Source of the DNA: Diprion similis
Taxonomy: Eukaryota; Arthropoda; Insecta; Hymenoptera; Diprionidae
Direction: 5' to 3'
Length of the DNA stretch: 64,000 nt
NCBI RefSeq assembly: GCF_021155765.1
Contig: NC_060105.1
Span: forward strand, 5,888,001-5,952,000
In this document: positions 27,094 through 58,507 of the stretch, piece by piece
Position numbering within the stretch: position 1 is the stretch's first letter
Layout of the letters: each line of letters opens with the position of its first letter
The notes under the pieces: generated by a model
Seen by the model: the letters and a program-made list of their open reading frames with translations, nothing else
Database searches by the model: none
Told to the model about the DNA's origin: nothing
Translations under genes and position numbers: made by a program

Positions 27094-27165
27094 TCACCGC
27101 CAAACTCTTATATCTCGTGAATAAGACACTTGGGAGGTGGTAAGTTTGATGGAACGATTTATTCC
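27094..27165 (-). CDS. Tentative odorant receptor terminal exon
   Basis: From the acceptor CCTGAG the frame reads IKLTTSQVSYSRDIRVWR before a TGA. The TSxxSY spacing resembles Or C-termini, but the acceptor lacks a good pyrimidine tract and the segment is about five residues longer than usual. Reading through the exon 8 donor is the other possibility. Confidence 0.35.
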   Translation of the reverse strand, partial: GINRSIKLTTSQVSYSRDIRVWR

Positions 27166-30100
27166 CTCAGGACTACAATTTTTATTTGACAATATTTATG
27201 GTGTTGTGAGACGACGGTTTCATGGTTCGTTTGATCCGACTATTCGTGCATCGATGAGAGTAGAGTAAAGTACGACATAGAGTTGCTCAGAATCTGTAAC
27301 GCGAAACGTTGCTATCAAATATATTTTGACGAAAAATGAAAGAAACGAACAACGAAAAGTAGTGAGATTACTCACACTGCAGAAGTTTTCCATCGACATG
27401 AGACAAAACTTTCCCGCAGTGATTTCGCACACTTTAAGACTCTTCGTCATTATCTGAAGCAGCAGCTTTCGGGTGCGCATGGAAACGCGATACCATTCGG
27501 TTTCATAGCTGAAAATAAGAGACGAGGATATTGACGCGAGTCGTGTAGAGTGGATAAAGGAGCAGAAGATCCTAAGTAGGCGTCAAGATTCGAAAGGATC
27601 AGTATTTGGAATGGCCGATATATCAAAATTTCAAACATGCGAAAGTAAAATAACGAAAGATGAATTTCGCGGAATCTTTATTCTCGAAAGTGTCGCTGAT
27701 TAGAATGACTTCTATCGATCCTTCCAAGTCTCGACCCCCAGCCAAGATCCTCGCGCGGTTCTTGGTTCCGGAACATCGAGAACCCTCGCAACGTTAATTC
27801 ATTCTCGAGTTTTGGCCTCATCCGTACGATGCATCAGGAACGAGTCAACGATTGCCATCGTTGTCGTACTTCCCTCTATTCTCAGCCGTATAAACCATCG
27901 CGACAAGGCAAGAACTAAATGCTGATTTACAGAGCACTAGACATTAAGAAAGACGTACTGCAAAGTCAGTCGGAGGACAAGAAACCGGCTAATAGGTAGG
28001 GGATAACGGTTGCCGTTCACTCTGCCATTAGACACGGAAACAGGAGATGATGGGAAGTGTTACCCACGTAGCTCTGTGGACGCTTAAGCTCTGGTCCATC
28101 AGCTCTTGAGACGGCCAACTGTACGATAACAGATGTAGCATTAACAACAATATCACTGCGAAGTATCTCACCAGTTCCTCGGGCTTTGCCAGTTTCGTCA
28201 CCGCCTGAAAGGTGATAGAAACATTATGTCGCGAAATCACTCCACCAATTCTCCGTCTCTCGTAAATTGGCTTCTTGATTGTTCCATTTTAATGATTACC
28301 TACGTGTAGGCCGGTGATACTCATAAGCAGACAGCAGGTACCGACTTGAAACAATTGGGCTGTCGAGTAGGCTGACTCGATCTCACCTGCGTACCTGAAA
28401 ATTCAATTTTCTCATTCTATACACAAGTTTGAAACACCGCGAAACTTTTTTCCGTTTTACCGAGTCGTTACAGAAAAACAGAGCGTTAATGCAACGAATC
28501 GACAGTCAGTTGGGTTTAGATATTTGGTTGACCCTTGAAATAATTAGGTAGTTGGTGGTGGTTTTAGGACTTGATGCGTATTCGATATTGTTGGGTGGTT
28601 TTTAGGTGTTAATTCAGGATTACTGTAGAGATATTTTTGGGACGTTTATTCAAGTCAGAATTCTTCTCGAATATGGATTTTTTGGGGTCTTTTTGGGTTC
28701 ATCTGTTTCTAAAAGTTGCTCGAAATGCACGTTAGGTATAATAAGGCTTGCTTTTCTAAAAAAAAGACACACAAACACGTTGAACTTAGCAACTTTTAAT
28801 GTGTTAAGTCATTATCATCAATAGAGTACGTTTTGAGTGACATGAATCGTACGTCGGAAGCTTAGAAATGTTGTCGCAACTTGTGGAGAAAACAGTTTTC
28901 TATCATCACGGGTAAAAGGTGTCCCCCTAACTCTGATCGAAACGAACCTTATAGCTTCCTTGTGAAGATAGGCGCATAGTTTAGTCCTCTTGTATACAAA
29001 ATCATCGATTTCCGGAGGATTCAAATCAACGTCAAGATTTCCCGGCTCGATTATATGCCTTAATCGATACCTACAGAGGTGACAATTACATGCGTATATA
29101 CGTTGGTAAATTATAAGCTGCACAGCACAAACTTACCTCAATATCGCAAATTTGGCACAACCATGCTGCTGATAAACGGTGAACGTCGAGTCAACGCCGA
29201 TAATTATTGTCACAAAGAAAACTGTGGCGACGTAGGCGTGGATCGTCATCAAGTAAAAGTACTTCTCCGTGTCGATGTAATCCGACGCTATGTAAGGCAG
29301 TCGTCTACGCGTTGAGGTCTTATTATCCGACGAATTCGCTAGTTGCAAGTTCGATAAAATTGGCGGTAATATGAAGAAAGACATGCCGGTATACATGACG
29401 TCTGGAAAATATTTGCAAACGGAATTTCACAAGAATATTTCTTTTTTTTGCCTCTCTCTTTCTCTTCTCCAGCATGAATTGAGCGAAGAACTTGTCAATT
29501 CGTCACGGAAGAAACTCGAGTCAATTTAGGTACTCACATGCGTACAACTTCGTAAACTTGACACCTTCTTCGGCGTATTTTTTCATGATCGTCTTTTCCG
29601 GGTCAGAAATACCGGTTACGTCCCAGTCTTTCTGGATCTTCGTCAGCAAGTGTTTCATCTTATTGTTAGCGGAAATATTTTCTCGTCAATCTCCCTCTTT
29701 TCAATTCACACGGTTTTCCATTTATTCAAAATGATCTTACGTTTCTAGATATCGTACCTACCGCAGTATCAATCGAGTTTTATTTGCGTTATTACCTTAT
29801 CGCTATTTGCAACTGCATTGACCACTTTTATACCGCACAATATTGCAACACCGAGAGGGGAGAGGCATTCTATAACATCGTCCATGTTGTTTCTCACCTC
29901 GACTAAACCTATAAACTGTAGAAATTGTGCTCACAGAATCCGTGTTGTTAGTTTATCTTGTCAAGCAGCGTAAAAAAATTTATTGGTAACGGTTTTTCTA
30001 TTTTTCTTTCCTATTTTACTCTTTTTACCTGCATGGAGAACAAACTTGACGTAAAGGCAAACAGAACGATCAAACCCAATCGACTTTCCCAAGGCGTTTG

Positions 30101-30181
30101 ATAAGGCCAAAGGCCAATCGAGTACAGAAAAAATCGGTTCAGTTTAAAGTAAGTTTCAACCTTATCCAAGACTCGTGACAT
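27094..30181 (-). CDS. Odorant receptor (insect 7tm_6 family)
   Basis: A ligand-gated cation-channel subunit expected in the dendrites of olfactory neurons as a complex with Orco (family knowledge). Exons: join(30181..30029, 29915..29796, 29658..29538, 29401..29137, 29070..28948, 28394..28304, 28204..28068, 27508..27376, and a tentative 27165..27094). Phases agree at every junction up to exon 8, giving 381 residues, or 404 with the tentative last exon; about 400 is usual. Family hallmarks are the N-terminal FLYSIGLWPYQ, hydrophobic segments in exons 1, 2, 4 (two), 6 and 7, and the C-terminal signature YSWPSQELMDQSLSVHRATY followed by LLLQIM and ENFCS. It is not Orco, because the long conserved Orco loop is absent. 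The exact receptor subfamily and ligand cannot be told. No frameshift or internal stop was found, so it looks functional. Confidence 0.88.
27376..27508 (-). CDS. Odorant receptor exon 8
   Basis: 133 nt, phase 2 to 0. The acceptor is TTATTTTCAG and the donor AGT|GTGAGT. Begins YETEWY and ends SMENFCS, the stretch that leads into the seventh membrane segment. Confidence 0.88.
28068..28204 (-). CDS. Odorant receptor exon 7
   Basis: 137 nt, phase 0 to 2. The acceptor is CTTTCAG and the donor AC|GTGGGT. Carries the sixth membrane segment and the family signature YSWPSQELMDQSLSVHRAT. Confidence 0.9.
28304..28394 (-). CDS. Odorant receptor exon 6
   Basis: 91 nt, phase 2 to 0. The acceptor is ATTTTCAG. 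Two overlapping donors exist; only CAC|GTAGGT keeps the frame into exon 7. Encodes AYSTAQLFQVGTCCLLMSIT, the fifth membrane segment. Confidence 0.85.
28948..29070 (-). CDS. Odorant receptor exon 5
   Basis: 123 nt, phase 2 at both ends. The acceptor CTCTGTAG is good, but the donor AG|GTTCGT is weak. Encodes NPPEIDDFVYKRTKLCAYLH, a hydrophilic intracellular loop. Confidence 0.82.
29137..29401 (-). CDS. Odorant receptor exon 4
   Basis: 265 nt, phase 1 to phase 2. The acceptor is ATTTTCCAG and the donor AG|GTAAGT. Encodes membrane segments three and four around the large extracellular loop, including YFYLMTIHAYVATVFFVTII. Confidence 0.9.
29538..29658 (-). CDS. Odorant receptor exon 3
   Basis: 121 nt, phase 0 to phase 1. 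The acceptor CAATAAG has a weak pyrimidine tract; the donor T|GTGAGT is strong. Encodes the intracellular loop with IQKDWDVTGISDPEKTIMKK. Confidence 0.85.
29796..29915 (-). CDS. Odorant receptor exon 2
   Basis: 120 nt, 40 codons, phase 0 at both ends. The acceptor is TTCTACAG and the donor AAG|GTAATA. Encodes NNMDDVIECLSPLGVAILCG, typical of the second membrane segment of Or proteins. Confidence 0.88.
30029..30181 (-). CDS. Odorant receptor exon 1
   Basis: 153 nt, 51 codons, from ATG (MSRVLDKVETYF) to CAG|GTAAAA. Contains the N-terminal FFLYSIGLWPYQTPWES and the start of the first membrane segment. Confidence 0.88.
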
Positions 30182-30756
30182 CTTCCGAGCGCTTTCAAGA
30201 AAATGTGACTAACGTGTGAGGAAAAATCCACCCCATGAACGATTATATTGAACCGTACCAATGTTACGAATTCTCTCAGAAGTTAACTTAATTGGGATAA
30301 TTGACATCGCGTAACGTTCGCGTATCGATTCTCGATATGTTATATATGTATACGTAGATAATTCACGTTGGGTTAGACCAATTTATCCTATAAGTGACGA
30401 GTTGCAAGAAATTCGTCCTCGCATTTTTGTACCAGATTTGAATCATGTTATTAGAAGTACTCTCGAAACAAATAAAAGTCTATGAAAATCAAATACATGG
30501 CACTTGAAAGATTTCAATTTAAAAAAACAAAATTAGAAAAAACTCGCCCGATATTTTGCTCCAAGTCCGATTTTTATCGATCGATGTAACGAATTGTGAG
30601 ATGTATAATCTATAATAACACTAACGATATTGATAGGTTGATAACTGTATGGTTACATGGTTAGCATTTCGGAACAAAAAAAGGTTTTCGAGGAAAATGT
30701 CTGTCACTGCATGAGGAGACGCACAGATTGAATATGAAATCCAACAAAACAGACAA
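30182..30756. other. Spacer upstream of the odorant receptor
   Basis: AT-rich non-coding DNA between the odorant receptor start and the putative end of the CanA transcript. A TATATAA-like sequence lies on the minus strand near 30345-30335, some 160 bp upstream of the start codon. It is too common a motif here to assign as a promoter. Confidence 0.4.
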
Positions 30757-30762
30757 TTTATT
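30757..30762 (-). terminator. Candidate polyadenylation signal for CanA
   Basis: The minus strand reads AATAAA, followed within about 20 bases by a GT-rich stretch (TGTTTTGTTGG), the usual layout of a cleavage and polyadenylation site. It could end a very long CanA 3' UTR, but many AATAAA hexamers occur in this AT-rich DNA. Confidence 0.3.
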
Positions 30763-31865
30763 GAACGACGTAAAAATCACAAAATTTATAGCACAAACAA
30801 ATTAGTGAAACATGAGTTCATTTAATTATTATTATCATTATCATTATCATTATTATTGTTATTATTAAATTATTTTTTTTTCTTCTCATTTTTCTTCTCT
30901 TTTCTTCGTACACGAATATGTGAAATTGGAAACGTATCTCGGAGGGATAGAATAGGGCCCAATTAATTACCTAAGAGGTACGTCACCGACAAACAAAAAT
31001 ACTAGTTCGTTGGTTCGAATGCAGAAGTTTTCGCTTTTCTCGTTTACATATCTTTTTTTATTTATATTATCATTTTTTTACTTTACTCTGTCTTATACTT
31101 CACGTCGCGTTTTCATCATTTTCTTATCATTTTCTTCATATTCTCGTACTAGTGCTTTTGCCTCGCGGTGTTCGTTAAGTCTAAGAGAAAGGCTATGGGT
31201 TTCCCCAGTCATCATATGCTTAATCATTATTATACAAGATTTTCCTATTAATGTCAAAATGAATGCTTCGTTTCAACGTTGATGCTTCGCCGCCCTCCAA
31301 GCAAGTCCCCAAGCTTTTCGGTTTTCTCGTGTATATGTGTATATATATATTTATATATATCCATATATATCCATATATATTTATATATATATATATATAT
31401 ACGGACGTATAAATGGATTGCCGACCAAATAATTTTTTCTCTTTGGTTCGTCCAGTTTGTTAGAATTTCTCTGTCAGTTCGCCGACATAATTATTATATG
31501 TATTATACACAAAACCGTGACGCATTTACCTTTATGTATGTATGTAAGTGTAGTGTATGTACGTGTATGCATATGCCTGCATGTATATATCTCTGCGTAG
31601 GGTAGCTCTATGTATTATCACACACCGCATTCATTTTGCCCTTCACAATTGGTGACCTAAATATTTTGTATACAGGGAAGGGAATTATATTGTATATTAT
31701 ACATGCATATACGTATATAAATATATATATATGTATACATACATACATATACGTATATAAATATATGTGTATGTATATATGTATAAAGTTAATAGTGTCT
31801 GATTTGACGATAGAGTGAAAACTCTCCAAACTACGCACGCTTTCACATATGTATATATATATTTC

Positions 31866-31866
<1 letters not shown>

Positions 31867-31906
<40 letters not shown>
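31867..31906. repeat. (TA)n microsatellite
   Basis: About 40 bp of pure TA repeat, in a wider TA/TG/CA-rich zone from about 31330 to 31910. Confidence 0.95.
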
Positions 31907-31910
<4 letters not shown>

Positions 31911-32635
31911 TTTTATTTCGTAAGCTTATGTACCTCTTACTCAACACTTATCTAAACATATGTTTACAAGTAGTAGTCGTATGTACGTATCATGCTATTG
32001 TTACGATTTTTACTTTCTTTGTTCAAATTGTCTGATTGTATTGCGGCAACTTTAAAGATGGTACGATTTGTTTCATTTTTCTTTTTATATTCTTAGCTTC
32101 TTTTTACGATGTTATCAGAAATTCAAATATTATCTCGATATTACAACGTCGATATATATTAGAGTTAGACATTATTTGCGTTCTTCTTTTTATTCTTTTT
32201 TTCCCCAAGTTCAGTCATAGTTGTTTTATTCTTTCTATCTTTGGAAAAAAAAAACAACTTTCCGTTTCTGCTCTTCTTTCAATCTTCTTACGCGACTGTT
32301 GCAGTAGACGATACCTTGTTCCGTCAAACGTTATACGCACAATACCTAGATACAACACATCCTGACAAAATCAGAAATAATACACAACACACCGTTGGAC
32401 GACATTGTTCTCTGTTTTTTTTTCTTTTTCTTTTTTCCTCAACTTTTGCAATATAAATCACTATATAGTGTATCATCGTCGTCAATATCGCTATTAATTT
32501 TCTTTTCTTATTAAATATCTCGCGATGATATTATATGATACAGGTATGCATTACGATTACAAAGGAATAGAAAAGAGATTTGGAATTACTTTTTCCATTT
32601 ATATAGCTTATATATATATATGTATATATATGTAC

Positions 32636-32677
<42 letters not shown>

Positions 32678-34323
32678 ATATACAGCCTTGAACTTCAACG
32701 CGAATCCACTGCACTATTACATCAATAACTTCGCACGTACTTTTAATTTTATTTTTATTTTCTCATTCGCTTTCGTTCATCTTTGTTGGCATTTCAAAGA
32801 CGACATGTTTTGCGACAGTACAAAAAGAAGAAGAAAAAAAAAAGAAAGTAATGTGAACGAAGCCAGATTTATACTGCAGAGTCTGAAGGTTCCGGCTCTT
32901 TTTTTTTTGTATCTTGGATAGAGAGAAAGAGAGTGAAAGTGAGAGAGAGAGAGACAGAAATAGATAGAGAGTTGGGTATATAGATTTAAAATTGAATTAT
33001 TATTAGAAGATGATTTGTGAACAAGTCAGTGATGTGGATCAGTTGGTTTTCTTTTTTCATCGCTCTTCTTTTAAATTGTAATTTTACAGCGTGATGACGT
33101 ATATGAAATGTTGGAATATTCCACATATTATTATATGTAAACAATTTACCTATCTAGAATTCATATGACGTTTATCGCATTAGCATTAAAGTCGTTTGAA
33201 TAATATTTATATATACAATATATATTAGTAAATAAATTGCTTAGATAAAATCAGGATTTTATCATTTATGTATAATAATAATAATAATATTTTTTTTATA
33301 TATATAATCTCGTACGTGTGGCAAGATTTATTTTTACTTCGTATTATTTTATTTCATATCTTTTCTTTCGTTCTTAATAAATCTTCTCATTCCCGTTCAT
33401 CATTATATCCGTACACACATTTTCTATCAATTAAAATCCAAGTTTTGTTGTCGCGTGTTACGCATATCATATATAAGTAACAGAATTATACTGTGGAGCA
33501 GATTTGATCATTCTAACAGTCATATAAATTTTATTCCAATTACATAAGTTTCATCGGGATGAGATAATGTCTCTGAGATAATCGTGTCTTGCAGCGAATA
33601 CATTTCTTCCATTTCTTCCTCTGTTTATTTTATTTTATTTTTTTTATTGTACACAGTTGCGATTATTCATCCACGTGAATCGAGACCTTCCTTCGTCCTA
33701 ATTCATTATACGGTTTCACGTTACGGTGGTCGGTTATTACTTATTATACGATTCAATTCGCATTATTGTATACGGATATGACGGATATACGTAATAGATA
33801 CAATGATGGCGATTATGAAAATGCGATAGAAATAAAACTACGAAATACTTACTTGAAATTGAATTATAGGTATGATTAAGTATCAGTTGAGAAATAAGAT
33901 TCGTGGGTGGTACAAGGTTTGATATTTGTTATTGGTAAATCGGGTTTATGAATTTATAGGAATCAAAGATATCATGTTAATACGTCGCTCGTGCTGTTCT
34001 ATTAAACGATGTATTGAAGATAGGTTCACTGCCTATGTTTTCATATCCTGCAGTTAATTGCACCACTTATTGAGAAGTAAGCTTTTTTCGAATTTTCATA
34101 ACTTGGTCAATGAATTTTCCATTCGAATATCAATCCTTATTTTATGTAATAAGTCGCGCGCTAAATTTCTTCACCCAGCTTTTCGGGCAAATTAAAACAA
34201 GTACATAGGTTAAAATGATAATAAAACGCATCATATCAGTACAGGTCATCCGTAGAATTTTTTTTTCTTGTCACTCTTATTTTGTGCTCACATGATATCT
34301 TCATTTTTCAGGATAAGAAGGAA

Positions 34324-34337
34324 GGGGGGGGGGGGGG
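34324..34337 (+). repeat. Poly-G run of 14
   Basis: Fourteen consecutive G on the plus strand in otherwise AT-rich DNA. Confidence 0.9.
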
Positions 34338-34421
34338 TATGGATGGTTGAGAAGGTATTAAAAATGTTGCACAAACTCATCGCAAACAACGTACAATGCA
34401 GTAAATATATATCTATATTTC

Positions 34422-34462
34422 AACCTAAATATTATATTATATATATAATATATATTTAGGTT
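34422..34462. repeat. AT-rich palindrome (hairpin)
   Basis: AACCTAAATAT at the left end is matched by its reverse complement ATATTTAGGTT at the right end, with TA-rich sequence between that also pairs. The whole 41 bp can form a near-perfect hairpin. Confidence 0.85.
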
Positions 34463-34718
34463 AAAATGTTTTGTATTACGTTTATAGTAATCGGCTAAAT
34501 GCCGAATGAATGAATATTTCTAATTTTACATATGTGAGATAATTTATTCGACAAGACGAGAAACGTAGGATGATAATACAGGCTGCCCTGATTGAATAGT
34601 TTCTTCTCATTTTCCTTTTTTTCCTTCTTTTTTCTCATCCGCGAACTTCCATGCAGGTATCAGGCGATTTGAATTGAGATTTGAACAGTATTTACAAGTT
34701 TGCATAACTACTCCTTTC

Positions 34719-34719
<1 letters not shown>

Positions 34720-34768
<49 letters not shown>
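34720..34768. repeat. (TTA)n microsatellite
   Basis: About sixteen tandem TTA units. Confidence 0.95.
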
Positions 34769-34769
<1 letters not shown>

Positions 34770-35645
34770 ATTATTGTTAACATTAATATAATAAATTATT
34801 ATTCATATTATCGTTATCGTTAATGTATTTATATTATTGTTGTTGTTGTTGTTGCTGTTGTTTCTATTACTATTTTTCGCGCGCCTCTCAAGCATCCGAA
34901 AGGTACGCAAAGACGATAACGAATGGAAACCACGCAGGTTATAAAAAGTTCTTAAAATAAGAGTTGTGCAACATTGGGCAGTCAGACAATGGAATTAAAA
35001 TACGGTGGATAATATAATTGGATCCAGATAAAAGGACTATACAATTACAGAGAGAGAGAGAGATATTCAGATATTTTATAGGAGAAAACTTGTATGACGC
35101 ATCATTCATGCAATGCCTATTATATAATATAAACAAACAGATCTATGTATCCATTTTAGCATATAGAAACTTTGTATGTATGTATATATGTATATCGGTT
35201 TATTTCACATTTCTTTTCTCTTTTTCTTATTCTTTGAATTTTTATTTCGTTATATATCGTCGTAGTATTTTTTTTTTTTTTTTTTTTTTCATTTATTTAA
35301 TTATTTATTTTTCAATATGTTTATTCAAATGACTTTAGATTAACTTTACACACGGCAGAAAATTGCCTAAATTTCATAATAATAATAATAAGTTGTTTCT
35401 CTTTCTTTACCTCGTAACTTGGATAATGTTAGGGTTTTTTTTTCTTTTTCTTTCGAGAATTCATTCACGCAACTATTGTTGTTGTCATCGTCGTTATTTA
35501 CTTGCTTATTTCGTTCTTTGTTTTTTCTTCTGCTTCTAACATTCGTTTATATTTTTCTCCTCGTTTCTCTTCGACTTTTTTCCATCTTTCTTCGAAATAG
35601 TAATAATAATAATAATTTTATTATTAATAGTAGGTAATCAATATT

Positions 35646-35650
<5 letters not shown>

Positions 35651-35709
<59 letters not shown>
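35651..35709. repeat. (TA)n microsatellite, longest in the window
   Basis: About 59 bp of uninterrupted TA repeat. Confidence 0.95.
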
Positions 35710-35717
<8 letters not shown>

Positions 35718-36023
35718 ATATAATATGCATTATTTATAATTGTATATTATATTATAGATTTATTTAACACATTTTTGTACAAGTAAATTAATTAAGAATA
35801 AGTACAACTTGGTAGCAAAGAGAGATAGAATTATTATTCATTATATATTATCATAGTGAAGAGAGAGATATAATTTTTTTTACTTTTTATTCATTTAAAT
35901 TCTTTCATAATTTTATTATATACTTCCGTTATCTGACCGTTGTATTTGGCCGCCAGGTTTGGCTTGAAAGTGGCTTTTTCTATTATCGTTTCTACATCAT
36001 AGAATATTCAGCAACTACCACCG

Positions 36024-36054
36024 CTACTACTACTACTACTACTACTACTACTGC
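36024..36054. repeat. (TAC)n microsatellite
   Basis: About ten tandem ACT/TAC units. They read as poly-Ser on the minus strand without gene context. Confidence 0.9.
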
Positions 36055-37105
36055 TACTCTTTTCTCTTCTCTTGCAAAGTATATCACCATGAGAAGAATT
36101 TTTTTCCAAACTAGAGAAGGAAAAAAGTAGAATAAAAAAAAAAAAAACTAAATAACAACAACGACTATACAATTTACCGTCTAGTTGTAAAGGACCAAAA
36201 AATAAGGAAGAAAAGTGAAACAAATGTTATCCTATCCTTATCGTTGCTGTAAAAATGACACAACTGGACAAAAATGAGGTTACAACACGTGGTGATAACA
36301 ACGATTGATAAGAATAAAGTTTTTATGAATATAGAGAAAATCACCATCAAGTCAAAAAGTGAACGACACTGGCCCAGACTTAATTTTTCTGATAGCAAGG
36401 ACACACATTAAAACCATAGAAGATGAACGGTATTAGGTGTTAGACGCAACCATTTAGAATTGGTATTCCGTTTACTTGTTAAAATCGTGCCACGATTAAA
36501 TTCGTCGTCGTTTTCTTTTCTTTACTTTTTTTTTTTTTTTTTTCTTTACTTTCGCATACAGTACAGATGTATAATATACATATATCTATATCATCGTTCT
36601 CCTCTGCTCTTAAATTCTTATATTTCATGATCCGTTTCTCTGTCTTTTCTCATCCACTTGAAACTTCGTGTAAAATACGATGAGCTTACGCTGCAGGAGA
36701 ACGCTTACCGATGGATTAGAATAGGTACTTAATATTTTTATAATATTACGTTGGCCGTGCGTATATACCGTCTTCTTTTTTCATCTTTACTTTATTACTG
36801 TTTCTTTGTTTTTTTTTTTTTTTTTTTCTTTTTTATTATTTCATTTTCTTTCTCCGAATTCAACGTGTGTGTATCCGTGTAATATATATGTGTATGTATA
36901 TGTATACAGTTTATTTCTTTCTTTCTTTCTTGTATTTTTCAAAAAAATTCACCTCACTCGCCGCAACGCGGCGGCAAAAGTATAATTGCCACGGGGACAT
37001 GTCATGGCTTTTATATATATGTACCTATAATATTAGATCTTGTCTCTGTTACACGCTTTAAATTGTCAATTTATAGAGATTTCTTTATTAAATATGATCT
37101 ATACT

Positions 37106-37139
37106 GGGGTGGGTGGGGGGGGGGGGGGGGGGGGGGCGG
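37106..37139 (+). repeat. G-run of 22 with flanking G-blocks
   Basis: A block of four G and one of three G lead into 22 consecutive G (37115-37136) on the plus strand. A transcript from the minus strand would carry poly-C here. Confidence 0.9.
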
Positions 37140-37607
37140 TTGACGTGGGAGCGTCGTCACGGCTTTCGGAAATTCAATCAATCAAAAATAACGTGACATT
37201 GTACAATAAATACGTAATGCGTAATATAAATTTACACGTATAATATATGAGAGCAAATATATATATGCAAACATTTTTTTCTCGTTCTTTCCTTTCAACA
37301 CGCTCTATCAAAGATATAACACAGTGCATAAAAAATAAACAGAGAGAAATTTTTTATTTTTTTTTCAAAATTACCGAACAAATATATTACTCGTGACAGT
37401 TAAGTAATGTTGAAAATTTAAAACCACCTTTGTTTAATATATATATATATATAGATAATAAAATTTCTCTGGAATATATCGTGACATAGAACGGCGATAA
37501 GTTCTGCAAATTTGTAAGTTAGAAGCGTAAATTGGTTATTTTTTGGTTTAATTTTTTTCCTTTCGTTTTCTTCTTCTCTTCGTTTTCTTTCTTCAACATC
37601 GTCAGGG

Positions 37608-37662
<55 letters not shown>

Positions 37663-38943
37663 ATAGAGCGTGTATCATACGCACCTAGCAAAGTTAGAAT
37701 TTGCATATTATGTACGTTTTGGCTCGACTTAACTATTGCAAGTTGTTCCCCGTGGACAATTTATGCCATTGCAACATCGTCGGGCGCGCCTAGACATCTA
37801 AATTCCCTAACCAGACAAAACGCTCTACGCGGCATCATGACAGACCAGCTGCTGCAACCGGGTGAGACGAGACGCCTAGCTTTTACATGCCCATCCATTC
37901 TTCATTTCTGTATAGTATTTGCGGAGGTACGCGGGGCTCTCGTGTGTAGTTCGTATTAGCAATATTATCGTTATCGTTATTAATATTAATATTATCATTA
38001 TCGTTATCATTATTATTAATTTAATTATTTCTTTCCTTTTTTTTTCGTTTTTCTTTCTTGATTTTTTACTCTCAATAATAATATATTCTTGTGTGAGTTG
38101 GTTTTTTTTTTTTTTGTTTTGTGTTTTGTGGATTTTTTTTGTGTTTGTTTTTTCGTTTTTGTGTGTATTTTCTTTTAAATGGTTTATTTCATTTCCTCTG
38201 TTTGTTTGTTCGTATTGTTATTGTTATTGTAATTATTTTTATTAATTATTAATAATATTATTATTCTTATTATTAATATTATTATGTGTATTATGTATAT
38301 GTTTGCGTATCGTATAATATATGACGGTGGTTGTGATGCCGTGGGGTGATGCGTTTGATGGTTCGAATGATTTTCTTTCTTTTTTGTTTTTTTTGTGTTT
38401 TTTTTTGTTTTGGTTTTTTTTTTTTTTTTTTTTTTTTGTTTGTTTTCTGCTTTAGTTTCTTTTCAACAACTTCTTCTGCTTTCTCATCTTCTCACATACT
38501 CATGACCATTTCTTCACTCGATGACGATTTACTCGATGAACGTATTCTATTCTACCGGCTAGGGAGAGACGAGCAATGGTTGTTTTGTGGCGACCACTAA
38601 GGGACACAGGTCCCACACTTGTCACCTGCGGAGAAGGAAGAAAAATTATAAACACACATCGTAGCTTCGTTCACACGATATTATTATTATTCTTGTTATT
38701 ATTATTATTATTACTCGGATAAAGAAAAACGTGTGTCCGAAGTATAATTTGAGCTTTGCACTTCCTTGCAAAGGAGAAATTAATTTATCAAGGTACTGCA
38801 AGTTGCCCTAGTTTATTACTATATTAGAAAAAGAAAAAGTAATTTCGATTCCGGACGAACCGAGTCCCGTCAAAAATACAAATCGAAGGACTTGTGCAAA
38901 ATGAAAAGTACTCGAAGCGCGAGGAATGGCCGAAGAAACTTAC

Positions 38944-58507
<19,564 letters not shown>

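Larger units (their letters stand above)
30763..38625 (-). other. Gene-free, repeat-dense stretch; possible long CanA 3' UTR
   Basis: No coding exon can be recognised. The plus strand is strongly T-rich, with many short poly-T and TTTTC runs. The minus strand is therefore A-rich, as in many long insect 3' UTRs. Long TA tracts lie at 31867-31906, 32647-32674, 35651-35709 and 37612-37652. Its upper edge is a strong acceptor at 38626 (CCTTCTCCGCAG) that can join the CanA stop-codon exon. How far the transcript extends is inference. Confidence 0.35.
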
